Shown here: piece by piece, positions 51,073 to 63,053 of the stretch | Position numbering within the stretch: position 1 is the stretch's first letter | Layout of the letters: each line of letters begins with the position of its first letter | DNA from: Taudactylus pleione | Lineage: Eukaryota > Chordata > Amphibia > Anura > Myobatrachidae | NCBI GenBank assembly: GCA_031769625.1 | Contig: JAUIMM010002343.1 | Location: 1 to 64,000, forward strand | Reading direction: 5' to 3' | DNA: 64,000 nucleotides | Notes under the pieces: model-generated | Database searches by the model: none | Told to the model about the DNA's origin: nothing | What the model saw: the letters and a program-made list of their open reading frames with translations, nothing else | Position numbers and translations under genes: made by a program

Positions 51073-52287
51073 AGAAATATATTTACCCGTATGAAAATTT
51101 ACGTAAGCCCCGGACCTTAAAAATCGGCCAAAATTTTTTATTTCAAAAATCCCCAAATTCTGCTTAAAAATTTTGATACAACTTAAAAAAGATTTGCTGC
51201 GGTGACAGAAGTTGATTTTGGTGCTTAATTTTGACACAACTCACCAGAAATATATTTACCCGTATGAAAATTTACGTAAGCCCCGGATCTTAAAAATCAG
51301 CCAAAATTTTTTTTTTCAAAAAACCCCAAATTCTGCTTAAAACTTTTGATACAACTTAAAAAAAGATTTGCTGCGGTGACAGAAGTTGATTTTGGTGCTT
51401 AATTTTGACACAACTCACCAGAAATATATTTACCCATATGAAAATTTACGTAAGCCCCGGACCTTAAAAATCGGCCAAAAATTTTTTTTTTCAAAAATCC
51501 CCAAATTCTGCTTAAAACTTTTGATACAACTTAAAAAAGATTTGCTGCGGTGACAGAAGTTGATTTTGGTGCTTAATTTTGACACAACTCACCAGAAATA
51601 TATTTACCCGTATGAAAATTTACGTAAGCCCCGGACCTTAAAAATCGGCCAAAATTTTTTATTTCAAAAATCCCCAAATTCTGCTTAAAAATTTTGATAC
51701 AACTTAAAAAAGATTTGCTGCGGTGACAGAAGTTGATTTTGGTGCTTAATGTTGACTCAACTCACCAGAAATATATTTACCCATATGAAAATTTACGTAA
51801 GCCCCGGACCTTAAAAATTGGCCAGAAATTTTTTTTTTCAAAAATCCCCAAATTCTGCTTAAAACTTTTGATACAACTTAAAAAAGATTTGCTGCGGTGA
51901 CAGAAGTTGATTTTGGTGCTTAATTTTGATACAACTCACCAGAAATATATTTACCCGTATGAAAATTTACGTAAGCCCCGGACCTTAAAAATCGGGCCAA
52001 AATTTTTTTTTTCAAAAATTCCCAAATTCTGCTTAAAACTTTTGATACAACTTAAAAAAGATTTGCTGCGGTGACAGAAGTTGATTTTGGTGCTTAATTT
52101 TGATACAACTCACCAGAAATATATTACCCGTATGAAAATTTATGTAAGCCCCGGACCTTAAAAAATGGCCCCGAATTTTTTTTTTCAAAAATCCCCAAAT
52201 TCTGCTTAAAACTTTTGATACAACTTAAAAAAGATTTGCTGCGGTGACAGAAGTTGATTTTGGTGCTTAATTTTGACACAACTCACC
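51073..52287. repeat. 7-monomer HOR, copy 1 (1,215 bp)
   Basis: The order is F, D with seven A (CTTAAAAAAAGATTT), CATATG/CGGCCAAAAA, F ending in TTAATGTTGACTC, K-like ATTGGCCAGAAA, CGGGCC with AATTCCC, and ATTACCC/AAAATGGCCCC. The TTAATGTTGACTC variant is a clean marker and recurs at 51747, 53483, 54698, 56608 and 60430. Confidence 0.88.
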
Positions 52288-52808
52288 AGAAATATATTTA
52301 CCCGTATGAAAATTTACGTAAGCCCCGGACCTTAAAAATCGGCCAAAATTTTTTATTTCAAAAATCCCCAAATTCTGCTTAAAAATTTTGATACAACTTA
52401 AAAAAGATTTGCTGCGGTGACAGAAGTTGATTTTGGTGCTTAATTTTGACACAACTCACCAGAAATATATTTACCCGTATGAAAATTTACGTAAGCCCCG
52501 GACCTTAAAAATCGGCCCAAAATTTTTTTTTTCAAAAATCTCCAAATTCTGCTTAAAACTTTTGATACAACTTAAAAAAGATTTGCTGCGGTGACAGAAG
52601 TTGATTTTGGTGCTTAATTTTGACACAACTCACCAGAAATATATTTACCCGTATGAAAATTTACATAAGCCCCGGACCTTAAAAATCGGCCCAAAATTTT
52701 TTTTTTCAAAAATCCCCAAATTCTGCTTAAAACTTTTGATACAACTTAAAAAAGATTTGCTGCGGTGACAGAAGTTGATTTTGGTGCTTAATTTTGACAC
52801 AACTCACC
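52288..52808. repeat. 3-monomer spacer between 7-mers
   Basis: F, G with AAAATCTCC, and G with ACATAAG. With the preceding 7-mer it forms a 10-monomer, 1,736-bp period (51073 to 52809). The same three types occur together again at about 59582-60102 in a different setting. Confidence 0.8.
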
Positions 52809-54023
52809 AGAAATATATTTACCCGTATGAAAATTTACGTAAGCCCCGGACCTTAAAAATCGGCCAAAATTTTTTATTTCAAAAATCCCCAAATTCTGCT
52901 TAAAAATTTTGATACAACTTAAAAAAGATTTGCTGCGGTGACAGAAGTTGATTTTGGTGCTTAATTTTGACACAACTCACCAGAAATATATTTACCCGTA
53001 TGAAAATTTACGTAAGCCCCGGATCTTAAAAATCAGCCAAAATTTTTTTTTTCAAAAAACCCCAAATTCTGCTTAAAACTTTTGATACAACTTAAAAAAA
53101 GATTTGCTGCGGTGACAGAAGTTGATTTTGGTGCTTAATTTTGACACAACTCACCAGAAATATATTTACCCATATGAAAATTTACGTAAGCCCCGGACCT
53201 TAAAAATCGGGCAAAAATTTTTTTTTTCAAAAATCCCCAAATTCTGCTTAAAACTTTTGATACAACTTAAAAAAGATTTGCTGCGGTGACAGAAGTTGAT
53301 TTTGGTGCTTAATTTTGACACAACTCACCAGAAATATATTTACCCGTATGAAAATTTACGTAAGCCCCGGACCTTAAAAATCGGCCAAAATTTTTTATTT
53401 CAAAAATCCCCAAATTCTGCTTAAAAATTTTGATACAACTTAAAAAAGATTTGCTGCGGTGACAGAAGTTGATTTTGGTGCTTAATGTTGACTCAACTCA
53501 CCAGAAATATATTTACCCATATGAAAATTTACGTAAGCCCCGGACCTTAAAAATTGGCCAGAAATTTTTTTTTTCAAAAATCCCCAAATTCTGCTTAAAA
53601 CTTTTGATACAACTTAAAAAAGATTTGCTGCGGTGACAGAAGTTGATTTTGGTGCTTAATTTTGATACAACTCACCAGAAATATATTTACCCGTATGAAA
53701 ATTTACGTAAGCCCCGGACCTTAAAAATCGGGCCAAAATTTTTTTTTTCAAAAATTCCCAAATTCTGCTTAAAACTTTTGATACAACTTAAAAAAGATTT
53801 GCTGCGGTGACAGAAGTTGATTTTGGTGCTTAATTTTGATACAACTCACCAGAAATATATTACCCGTATGAAAATTTACGTAAGCCCCGGACCTTAAAAA
53901 ATGGCCCCGAATTTTTTTTTTCAAAAATCCCCAAATTCTGCTTAAAACTTTTGATACAACTTAAAAAAGATTTGCTGCGGTGACAGAAGTTGATTTTGGT
54001 GCTTAATTTTGACACAACTCACC
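52809..54023. repeat. 7-monomer HOR, copy 2 (1,215 bp)
   Basis: Same order as 51073-52287. The third monomer here has CGGGCAAAAA where copy 1 has CGGCCAAAAA, a difference shared with copy 3 only. This suggests copies 2 and 3 are the most recent pair. Confidence 0.88.
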
Positions 54024-55238
54024 AGAAATATATTTACCCGTATGAAAATTTACGTAAGCCCCGGACCTTAAAAATCGGCCAAAATTTTTTATTTCAAAAA
54101 TCCCCAAATTCTGCTTAAAAATTTTGATACAACTTAAAAAAGATTTGCTGCGGTGACAGAAGTTGATTTTGGTGCTTAATTTTGACACAACTCACCAGAA
54201 ATATATTTACCCGTATGAAAATTTACGTAAGCCCCGGATCTTAAAAATCAGCCAAAATTTTTTTTTTCAAAAAACCCCAAATTCTGCTTAAAACTTTTGA
54301 TACAACTTAAAAAAAGATTTGCTGCGGTGACAGAAGTTGATTTTGGTGCTTAATTTTGACACAACTCACCAGAAATATATTTACCCATATGAAAATTTAC
54401 GTAAGCCCCGGACCTTAAAAATCGGGCAAAAATTTTTTTTTTCAAAAATCCCCAAATTCTGCTTAAAACTTTTGATACAACTTAAAAAAGATTTGCTGCG
54501 GTGACAGAAGTTGATTTTGGTGCTTAATTTTGACACAACTCACCAGAAATATATTTACCCGTATGAAAATTTACGTAAGCCCCGGACCTTAAAAATCGGC
54601 CAAAATTTTTTATTTCAAAAATCCCCAAATTCTGCTTAAAAATTTTGATACAACTTAAAAAAGATTTGCTGCGGTGACAGAAGTTGATTTTGGTGCTTAA
54701 TGTTGACTCAACTCACCAGAAATATATTTACCCATATGAAAATTTACGTAAGCCCCGGACCTTAAAAATTGGCCAGAAATTTTTTTTTTCAAAAATCCCC
54801 ACATTCTGCTTAAAACTTTTGATACAACTTAAAAAAGATTTGCTGCGGTGACAGAAGTTGATTTTGGTGCTTAATTTTGATACAACTCACCAGAAATATA
54901 TTTACCCGTATGAAAATTTACGTAAGCCCCGGACCTTAAAAATCGGGCCAAAATTTTTTTTTTCAAAAATTCCCAAATTCTGCTTAAAACTTTTGATACA
55001 ACTTAAAAAAGATTTGCTGCGGTGACAGAAGTTGATTTTGGTGCTTAATTTTGATACAACTCACCAGAAATATATTACCCGTATGAAAATTTACGTAAGC
55101 CCCGGACCTTAAAAAATGGCCCCGAATTTTTTTTTTCAAAAATCCCCAAATTCTGCTTAAAACTTTTGATACAACTTAAAAAAGATTTGCTGCGGTGACA
55201 GAAGTTGATTTTGGTGCTTAATTTTGACACAACTCACC
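54024..55238. repeat. 7-monomer HOR, copy 3 (1,215 bp)
   Basis: Directly adjacent to copy 2 without a spacer, with a period of 1,215 bases. It shares CGGGCAAAAA with copy 2 and has one private change, CCCCACATTC, near 54799. Confidence 0.88.
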
Positions 55239-55933
55239 AGAAATATATTTACCCGTATGAAAATTTACGTAAGCCCCGGACCTTAAAAATCGGCCAAAAT
55301 TTTTTATTTCAAAAATCCCCAAATTCTGCTTAAAAATTTTGATACAACTTAAAAAAGATTTGCTGCGGTGACAGAAGTTGATTTTGGTGCTTAATTTTGA
55401 CACAACTCACCAGAAATATATTTACCCGTATGAAAATTTACGTAAGCCCCGGACCTTAAAAATCGGCCCAAAATTTTTTTTTTGAAATATCCCCAAATTC
55501 TGCTTAAAACTTTTGATACAACTTAAAAAAGATTTGCTGCGGTGACAGAAGTTGATTTTGGTGCTTAATTTTGACACAACTCACCAGAAATATATTTACC
55601 CGTATGAAAATTTACGTAAGCCCCGGACCTTAAAAATCGGCCAAAATTTTTTATTTCAAAAATCCCCAAATTCTGCTTAAAAATTTTGATACAACTTAAA
55701 AAAGATTTGCTGCGGTGACAGAAGTTGATTTTGGTGCTTAATTTTGACACAACTCACCAGAAATATATTTACCCGTATGAAAATTTACGTAAAACCCCGG
55801 ACCTTAAAAATCGGCCCAAAATTTTTTTTTTCAAAAATCCCCAAATTCTGCTTAAAACTTTTGATACAACTTAAAAAAGATTTGCTGCGGTGACAGAAGT
55901 TGATTTTGGTGCTTAATTTTGACACAACTCACC
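55239..55933. repeat. 4-monomer spacer
   Basis: F, G with GAAATATCCCC, F, and a monomer with GTAAAACCCCGG (two extra bases after GTAA, near 55792). The first three types, followed by another GTAAAACCCCGG monomer, recur at 57149-57842, giving a period of 1,910 bases between the two sets. Confidence 0.8.
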
Positions 55934-57148
55934 AGAAATATATTTACCCGTATGAAAATTTACGTAAGCCCCGAACCTTAAAAATCGGCCAAAATTTTTT
56001 ATTTCAAAAATCCCCAAATTCTGCTTAAAAATTTTGATACAACTTAAAAAAGATTTGCTGCGGTGACAGAAGTTGATTTTGGTGCTTAATTTTGACACAA
56101 CTCACTAGAAATATATTTACCCGTATGAAAATTTACGTAAGCCCCGGATCTTAAAAATCAGCCAAAATTTTTTTTTTCAAAAAACCCCAAATTCTGCTTA
56201 AAACTTTTGATACAACTTAAAAAAAGATTTGCTGCGGTGACAGAAGTTGATTTTGGTGCTTAATTTTGACACAACTCACCAGAAATATATTTACCCGTAT
56301 GAAAATTTACGTAAGCCCCGGACCTTAAAAATCGGCCCAAAATTTTTTTTTTCAAAAATCCCCAAATTCTGCTTAAAACTTTTGATACAACTTAAAAAAG
56401 ATTTGCTGCGGTGACAGAAGTTGATTTTGGTGCTTAATTTTGACACAACTCACCAGAAATATATTTATACGTATGAAAATTTACGTAAGCCCCGGACCTT
56501 AAAAATCGGCCAAAATTTTTTATTTCAAAAATCCCCAAATTCTGCTTAAAAATTTTGATACAACTTAAAAAAGATTTGCTGCGGTGACAGAAGTTGATTT
56601 TGGTGCTTAATGTTGACTCAACTCACCAGAAATATATTTACCCATATGAAAATTTACGTAAGCCCCGGACCTTAAAAATTGGCCAGAAATTTTTTTTTTC
56701 AAAAATCCCCAAATTCTGCTTAAAACTTTTGATACAACTTAAAAAAGATTTGCTGCGGTGACAGAAGTTGATTTTGGTGCTTAATTTTGATACAACTCAC
56801 CAGAAATATATTTACCCGTATGAAAATTTACGTAAGCCCCGGACCTTAAAAATCGGGCCAAAATTTTTTTTTTCAAAAATTCCCAAATTCTGCTTAAAAC
56901 TTTTGATACAACTTAAAAAAGATTTGCTGCGGTGACAGAAGTTGATTTTGGTGCTTAATTTTGATACAACTCACCAGAAATATATTACCCGTATGAAAAT
57001 TTACGTAAGCCCCGGACCTTAAAAAATGGCCCCGAATTTTTTTTTTCAAAAATCCCCAAATTCTGCTTAAAACTTTTGATACAACTTAAAAAAGATTTGC
57101 TGCGGTGACAGAAGTTGATTTTGGTGCTTAATTTTGACACAACTCACC
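55934..57148. repeat. 7-monomer HOR, copy 4 (1,215 bp)
   Basis: F (CCCCGAACC variant), D with seven A, then a G monomer in place of CATATG/CGGCCAAAAA, an F with the private TATTTATACG change ending in TTAATGTTGACTC, ATTGGCCAGAAA, CGGGCC and ATTACCC. It is the most diverged of the four copies. Confidence 0.85.
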
Positions 57149-60100
57149 AGAAATATATTTACCCGTATGAAAATTTACGTAAGCCCCGGACCTTAAAAAT
57201 CGGCCAAAATTTTTTATTTCAAAAATCCCCAAATTTTGCTTAAAAATTTTGATACAACTTAAAAAAGATTTGCTGCGGTGACAGAAGTTGATTTTGGTGC
57301 TTAATTTTGACACAACTCACCAGAAATATATTTACCCGTATGAAAATTTACGTAAGCCCCGGACCTTAAAAATCGGCCCAAAATTTTTTTTTTGAAATAT
57401 CCCCAAATTCTGCTTAAAACTTTTGATACAACTTAAAAAAGATTTGCTGCGGTGACAGAAGTTGATTTTGGTGCTTAATTTTGACACAACTCACCAGAAA
57501 TATATTTACCCGTATGAAAATTTACGTAAGCCCCGGACCTTAAAAATCGGCCAAAATTTTTTATTTCAAAAATCCCCAAATTCTGCTTAAAAATTTTGAT
57601 ACAACTTAAAAAAGATTTGCTGCGGTGACAGAAGTTGATTTTGGTGCTTAATTTTGACACAACTCACCAGAAATATATTTACCCGTATGAAAATTTACGT
57701 AAAACCCCGGACCTTAAAAATCGGCCAAAAATTTTTTTTTTCAAAAAACCCCAAATTCTGCTTAAAACTTTTGATACAACTTAAAAAAGATTTGCTGCGG
57801 TGACAGAAGTTGATTTTGGTGCTTAATTTTGACTCAACTCACCAGAAATATATTTACCCATATGAAAATTTACGTAAGCCCCGGACCTTAAAAATCGGCC
57901 CGAAATTTTTTTTTTGAAAAATCCCCAAATTCTGCTTAAAACTTTTGATACAACTTAAAAAAGATTTGCTGCGGTGACAGAAGTTGATTTTGGTGCTTAA
58001 TTTTGATACAACTCACCAGAAATATATTTACCCGTATGAAAATTTACGTAAGCCCCGGACCTTAAAAATCGGCCCCAAATTTTTTTTTTTAAATATCCCC
58101 AAATTCTGCTTAAAACTTTTGATACAACTTAAAAAAGATTTGCTGCGGTGACAGAAGTTGATTTTGGTGTTTAATTTTGACACAACTCACCAGAAATATA
58201 TTTACCCGTATGAAAATTTACGTAAGCCCCGGACCTTAAAAATCGGCCAAAATTTTTTATTTCAAAAATCCCCAAATTCTGCTTAAAAATTTTGATACAA
58301 CTTAGAAAAGATTTGCTGCGGTGACAGAAGTTGATTTTGGTGCTTAATTTTGACACAACTCACCAGAAATATATTTACCCGTATGAAAATTTACGTAAGC
58401 CCCGGACCTTAAAAATCGGCCAAAAATTTTTTTTTTCAAAAATCCCCAAATTCTGCTTAAAACTTTTGATACAACTTAAAAAAGATTTGCTGCGGTGACA
58501 GAAGTTGATTTTGGTGCTTAATTTTGACTCAACTCACCAGAAATATATTTACCCATATGAAAATTTACGTAAGCCCCGGACCTTAAAAATCGGCCAGAAT
58601 TTTTTTTTTTCAAAAATCCCCAAATTCTGCTTAAAACTTTTGATACAACTTAAAAAAGATTTGCTGCGGTGACAGAAGTTGATTTTGGTGCTTAATTTTG
58701 ATACAACTCACCAGAAATATATTTACCCGTATGAAAATTTACGTAAGCCCCGGACCTTAAAAATCGGCCCAAAATTTTTTTTTTCAAAAATCCCCAAATT
58801 CTGCTTAAAACTTTTGATACAACTTAAAAAAGATTTGCTGCGGTGACAGAAGTTGATTTTGGTGCTTAATTTTGACACAACTCACCAGAAATATATTTAC
58901 CCGTATGAAAATTTACGTAAGCCCCGGACCTTAAAAATCGGCCCAAAATTTTTTTTTTCAAAAATCCCCAAATTCTGCTTAAAACTTTTGATACAACTTA
59001 AAAAAGATTTGCTGCGGTGACAGAAGTTGATTTTGGTGCTTAATTTTGACACAACTCACCAGAAATATATTTACCCGTATGAAAATTTACGTAAGCCCCG
59101 GACCTTAAAAATCGGCCAAAATTTTTTATTTCAAAAATCCCCAAATTCTGCTTAAAACTTTTGATACAACTTAAAAAAGATTTGCTGCGGTGACAGAAGT
59201 TGATTTTGGTGCTTAATTTTGACACAACTCACCAGAAATATATTTACCCGTATGAAAATTTACGTAAGCCCCGGACCTTAAAAATCGGCCCAAAATTTTT
59301 TTTTTCAAAAATCCCCAAATTCTGCTTAAAACTTTTGATACAACTTAAAAAAGATTTGCTGCGGTGACAGAAGTTGATTTTGGTGCTTAATTTTGACTCA
59401 ACTCACCAGAAATATATTTACCCATATGAAAATTTACATAAGCCCCGGACCTTAAAAATCGGCCAGAAATTTTTTTTTTCAAAAATCCCCAAATTCTGCT
59501 TAAAACTTTTGATACAACTTAAAAAAGATTTGCTGCGGTGACAGAAGTTGATTTTGGTGCTTAATTTTGATACAACTCACCAGAAATATATTTACCCGTA
59601 TGAAAATTTACGTAAGCCCCGGACCTTAAAAATCGGCCCCAAATTTTTTTTTTCAAAAATCTCCAAATTCTGCTTAAAACTTTTGATACAACTTAAAAAA
59701 GATTTGCTGCGGTGACAGAAGTTGATTTTGGTGCTTAATTTTGACACAACTCACCAGAAATATATTTACCCGTATGAAAATTTACATAAGCCCCGGACCT
59801 TAAAAATCGGCCCAAAATTTTTTTTTTCAAAAATCCCCAAATTCTGCTTAAAACTTTTGATACAACTTAAAAAAGATTTGCTGCGGTGACAGAAGTTGAT
59901 TTTGGTGCTTAATTTTGACACAACTCACCAGAAATATATTTACCCGTATGAAAATTTACGTAAGCCCCGGACCTTAAAAATCGGCCAAAATTTTTTATTT
60001 CAAAAATCCCCAAATTCTGCTTAAAAATTTTGATACAACTTAAAAAAGATTTGCTGCGGTGACAGAAGTTGATTTTGGTGCTTAATTTTGACACAACTCA

Positions 60101-61490
60101 CCAGAAATATATTTACCCGTATGAAAATTTACGTAAGCCCCGGACCTTAAAAATCGGCCAAAAATTTTTTTTTTCAAAAATCCCCAAATTCTGCTTAAAA
60201 CTTTTGATACAACTTAAAAAAGATTTGCTGCGGTGACAGAAGTTGATTTTGGTGCTTAATTTTGACACAACTCACCAGAAATATATTTACCCGTATGAAA
60301 ATTTACGTAAGCCCCGGACCTTAAAAATCGGCCAAAATTTTTTATTTCAAAAATCCCCAAATTCTGCTTAAAAATTTTGATACAACTTAAAAAAGATTTG
60401 CTGCGGTGACAGAAGTTGATTTTGGTGCTTAATGTTGACTCAACTCACCAGAAATATATTTACCCATATGAAAATTTACGTAAGCCCCGGACCTTAAAAA
60501 TTGGCCAGAAATTTTTTTTTTCAAAAATCCCCAAATTCTGCTTAAAACTTTTGATACAACTTAAAAAAGATTTGCTGCGGTGACAGAAGTTGATTTTGGT
60601 GCTTAATTTTGATACAACTCACCAGAAATATATTTACCCGTATGAAAATTTACGTAAGCCCCGGACCTTAAAAATCGGGCCAAAATTTTTTTTTTCAAAA
60701 ATTCCCAAATTCTGCTTAAAACTTTTGATACAACTTAAAAAAGATTTGCTGCGGTGACAGAAGTTGATTTTGGTGCTTAATTTTGATACAACTCACCAGA
60801 AATATATTACCCGTATGAAAATTTACGTAAGCCCCGGACCTTAAAAAATGGCCCCGAATTTTTTTTTTCAAAAATCCCCAAATTCTGCTTAAAACTTTTG
60901 ATACAACTTAAAAAAGATTTGCTGCGGTGACAGAAGTTGATTTTGGTGCTTAATTTTGACACAACTCACCAGAAATATATTTACCCGTATGAAAATTTAC
61001 GTAAGCCCCGGACCTTAAAAATTGGCCAAAATTTTTTATTTCAAAAATCCCCAAATTCTGCTTAAAAATTTTGATACAATTTAAAAAAGATTTGCTGCGG
61101 TGACAGAAGTTGATTTTGGTGCTTAATTTTGACACAACTCACCAGAAATATATTTACCCATATGAAAATTTACGTAAGCCCCGGACCTTAAAAATCGGCC
61201 AAAAATTTTTTTTTTGAAATATCCCCAAATTCTGCTTAAAACTTTTGATACAACTTAAAAAAGATTTGCTGCGGTGACAGAAGTTGATTTTGGTGCTTAA
61301 TTTTGACACAACTCACCAGAAATATATTTACCCGTATGAAAATTTACGTAAGCCCCGGACCTTAAAAATCGGCCAAAATTTTTTATTTCAAAAATCCCCA
61401 AATTCTGCTTAAAAATTTTGATACAACTTAAAAAAGATTTGCTGCGGTGACAGAAGTTGATTTTGGTGCTTAATTTTGATACAACTCACC
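57149..61490. repeat. Mosaic block of about 25 monomers
   Basis: It begins as a repeat of the 55239 spacer, then K-like CGGCCCGAAA, CGGCCCC with TTAAATAT, F with CTTAGAAAAG, CGGCCAAAAA, K, gG, G, F, G, K (ACATAAG), CGGCCCC with AAAATCTCC, ACATAAG/G, F. The section 60103-60970 repeats the last five monomers of the 7-mer (marker TTAATGTTGACTC at 60430), 3,822 bases from the previous one. It closes with F (ATTGGCC, ACAATTTAA), a GAAATAT monomer and F. Confidence 0.75.
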
Positions 61491-63053
61491 AGAAATATAT
61501 TTACCCGTATGAAAATTTACGTAAGCCCCGGACCTTAAAAATCGGCCCAAAATTTTTTTTTTGAAATATCCCCAAATTCTGCTTAAAACTTTTGATACAA
61601 CTTAAAAAAGATTTGCTGCGGTGACAGAAGTTGATTTTGGTGCTTAATTTTGACACAACTCACCAGAAATATATTTACCCGTATGAAAATTTACGTAAGC
61701 CCCGGACCTTAAAAATCGGCCAAAATTTTTTATTTCAAAAATCCCCAAATTCTGCTTAAAAATTTTGATACAACTTAGAAAAGATTTGCTGCGGTGACAG
61801 AAGTTGATTTTGGTGCTTAATTTTGACACAACTCACCAGAAAAATATTTACCCGTATGAAAATTTACGTAAGCCCCGGACCTTAAAAATCGGCCAAAAAA
61901 TTTTTTTTTCAAAAATCCCCAAATTCTGCTTAAAACTTTTGATACAACTTAAAAAAGATTTGCTGCGGTGACAGAAGTTGATTTTGGTGCTTAATTTTGA
62001 CACAACTCACCAGAAATATATTTACCCGTATGAAAATTTACGTAAGCCCCGGACCTTAAAAATCGGCCAAAATTTTTTTTTTTCAAAAAACCCCAAATTC
62101 TGCTTAAAACTTTTGATACAACTTAAAAAAGATTTGCTGCGGTGACAGAAGTTGATTTTGGTGCTTAATTTTGATACAACTCACCAGAAATATATTTACC
62201 CGTATGAAAATTTACGTAAGCCCCGGACCTTAAAAATCGGCCAAAATTTTTTATTTCAAAAATCCCCAAATTCTGCTTAAAAATTTTGATACAACTTAAA
62301 AAAGATTTGCTGCGGTGACAGAAGTTGATTTTGGTGCTTAATTTTGACACAACTCACCAGAAATATATTTACCCGTATGAAAATTTACGTAAGCCCCGGA
62401 CCTTAAAAATCGGCCCAAAATTTTTTTTTTGAAATATCCCCAAATTCTGCTTAAAACTTTTGATACAACTTAAAAAAGATTTGCTGCGGTGACAGAAGTT
62501 GATTTTGGTGCTTAATTTTGACACAACTCACCAGAAATATATTTACCCATATGAAAATTTACGTAAGCCCCGGACCTTAAAAATCGGCCAAAATTTTTTA
62601 TTTCAAAAATCCCCAAATTCTGCTTAAAAATTTTGATACAACTTAAAAAAGATTTGCTGCGGTGACAGAAGTTGATTTTGGTGCTTAATTTTAACACAAC
62701 TCACCAGAAATATATTTACCCGTATGAAAATTTACGTAAGCCCCGGACCTTAAAAATCGGCCAAAAATTTTTTTTTTCAAAAATCCCCAAATTCTGCTTA
62801 AAACTTTTGATACAACTTAAAAAAGATTTGCTGCGGTGACAGAAGTTGATTTTGGTGCTTAATTTTGACTCAACTCACCAGAAATATATTTACCCATATG
62901 AAAATTTACGTAAGCCCCGGACCTTAAAAATCGGCCAGAAATTTTTTTTTTCAAAAATCCCCAAATTCTGCTTAAAACTTTTGATACAACTTAAAAAAGA
63001 TTTGCTGCGGTGACAGAAGTTGATTTTGGTGCTTAATTTTGATACAACTCACC
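61491..63053. repeat. 9-monomer HOR, copy 1 (1,563 bp)
   Basis: gG with GAAATAT, F with CTTAGAAAAG, CGGCCAAAAAA, a long-T monomer with AAAAAACCCC, F, G with GAAATAT, F with CATATG, CGGCCAAAAA, K. The first four types recur from 63054. Private changes include AGAAAAATATTT at 61838 and TTTTAACAC at 62690. Confidence 0.8.
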
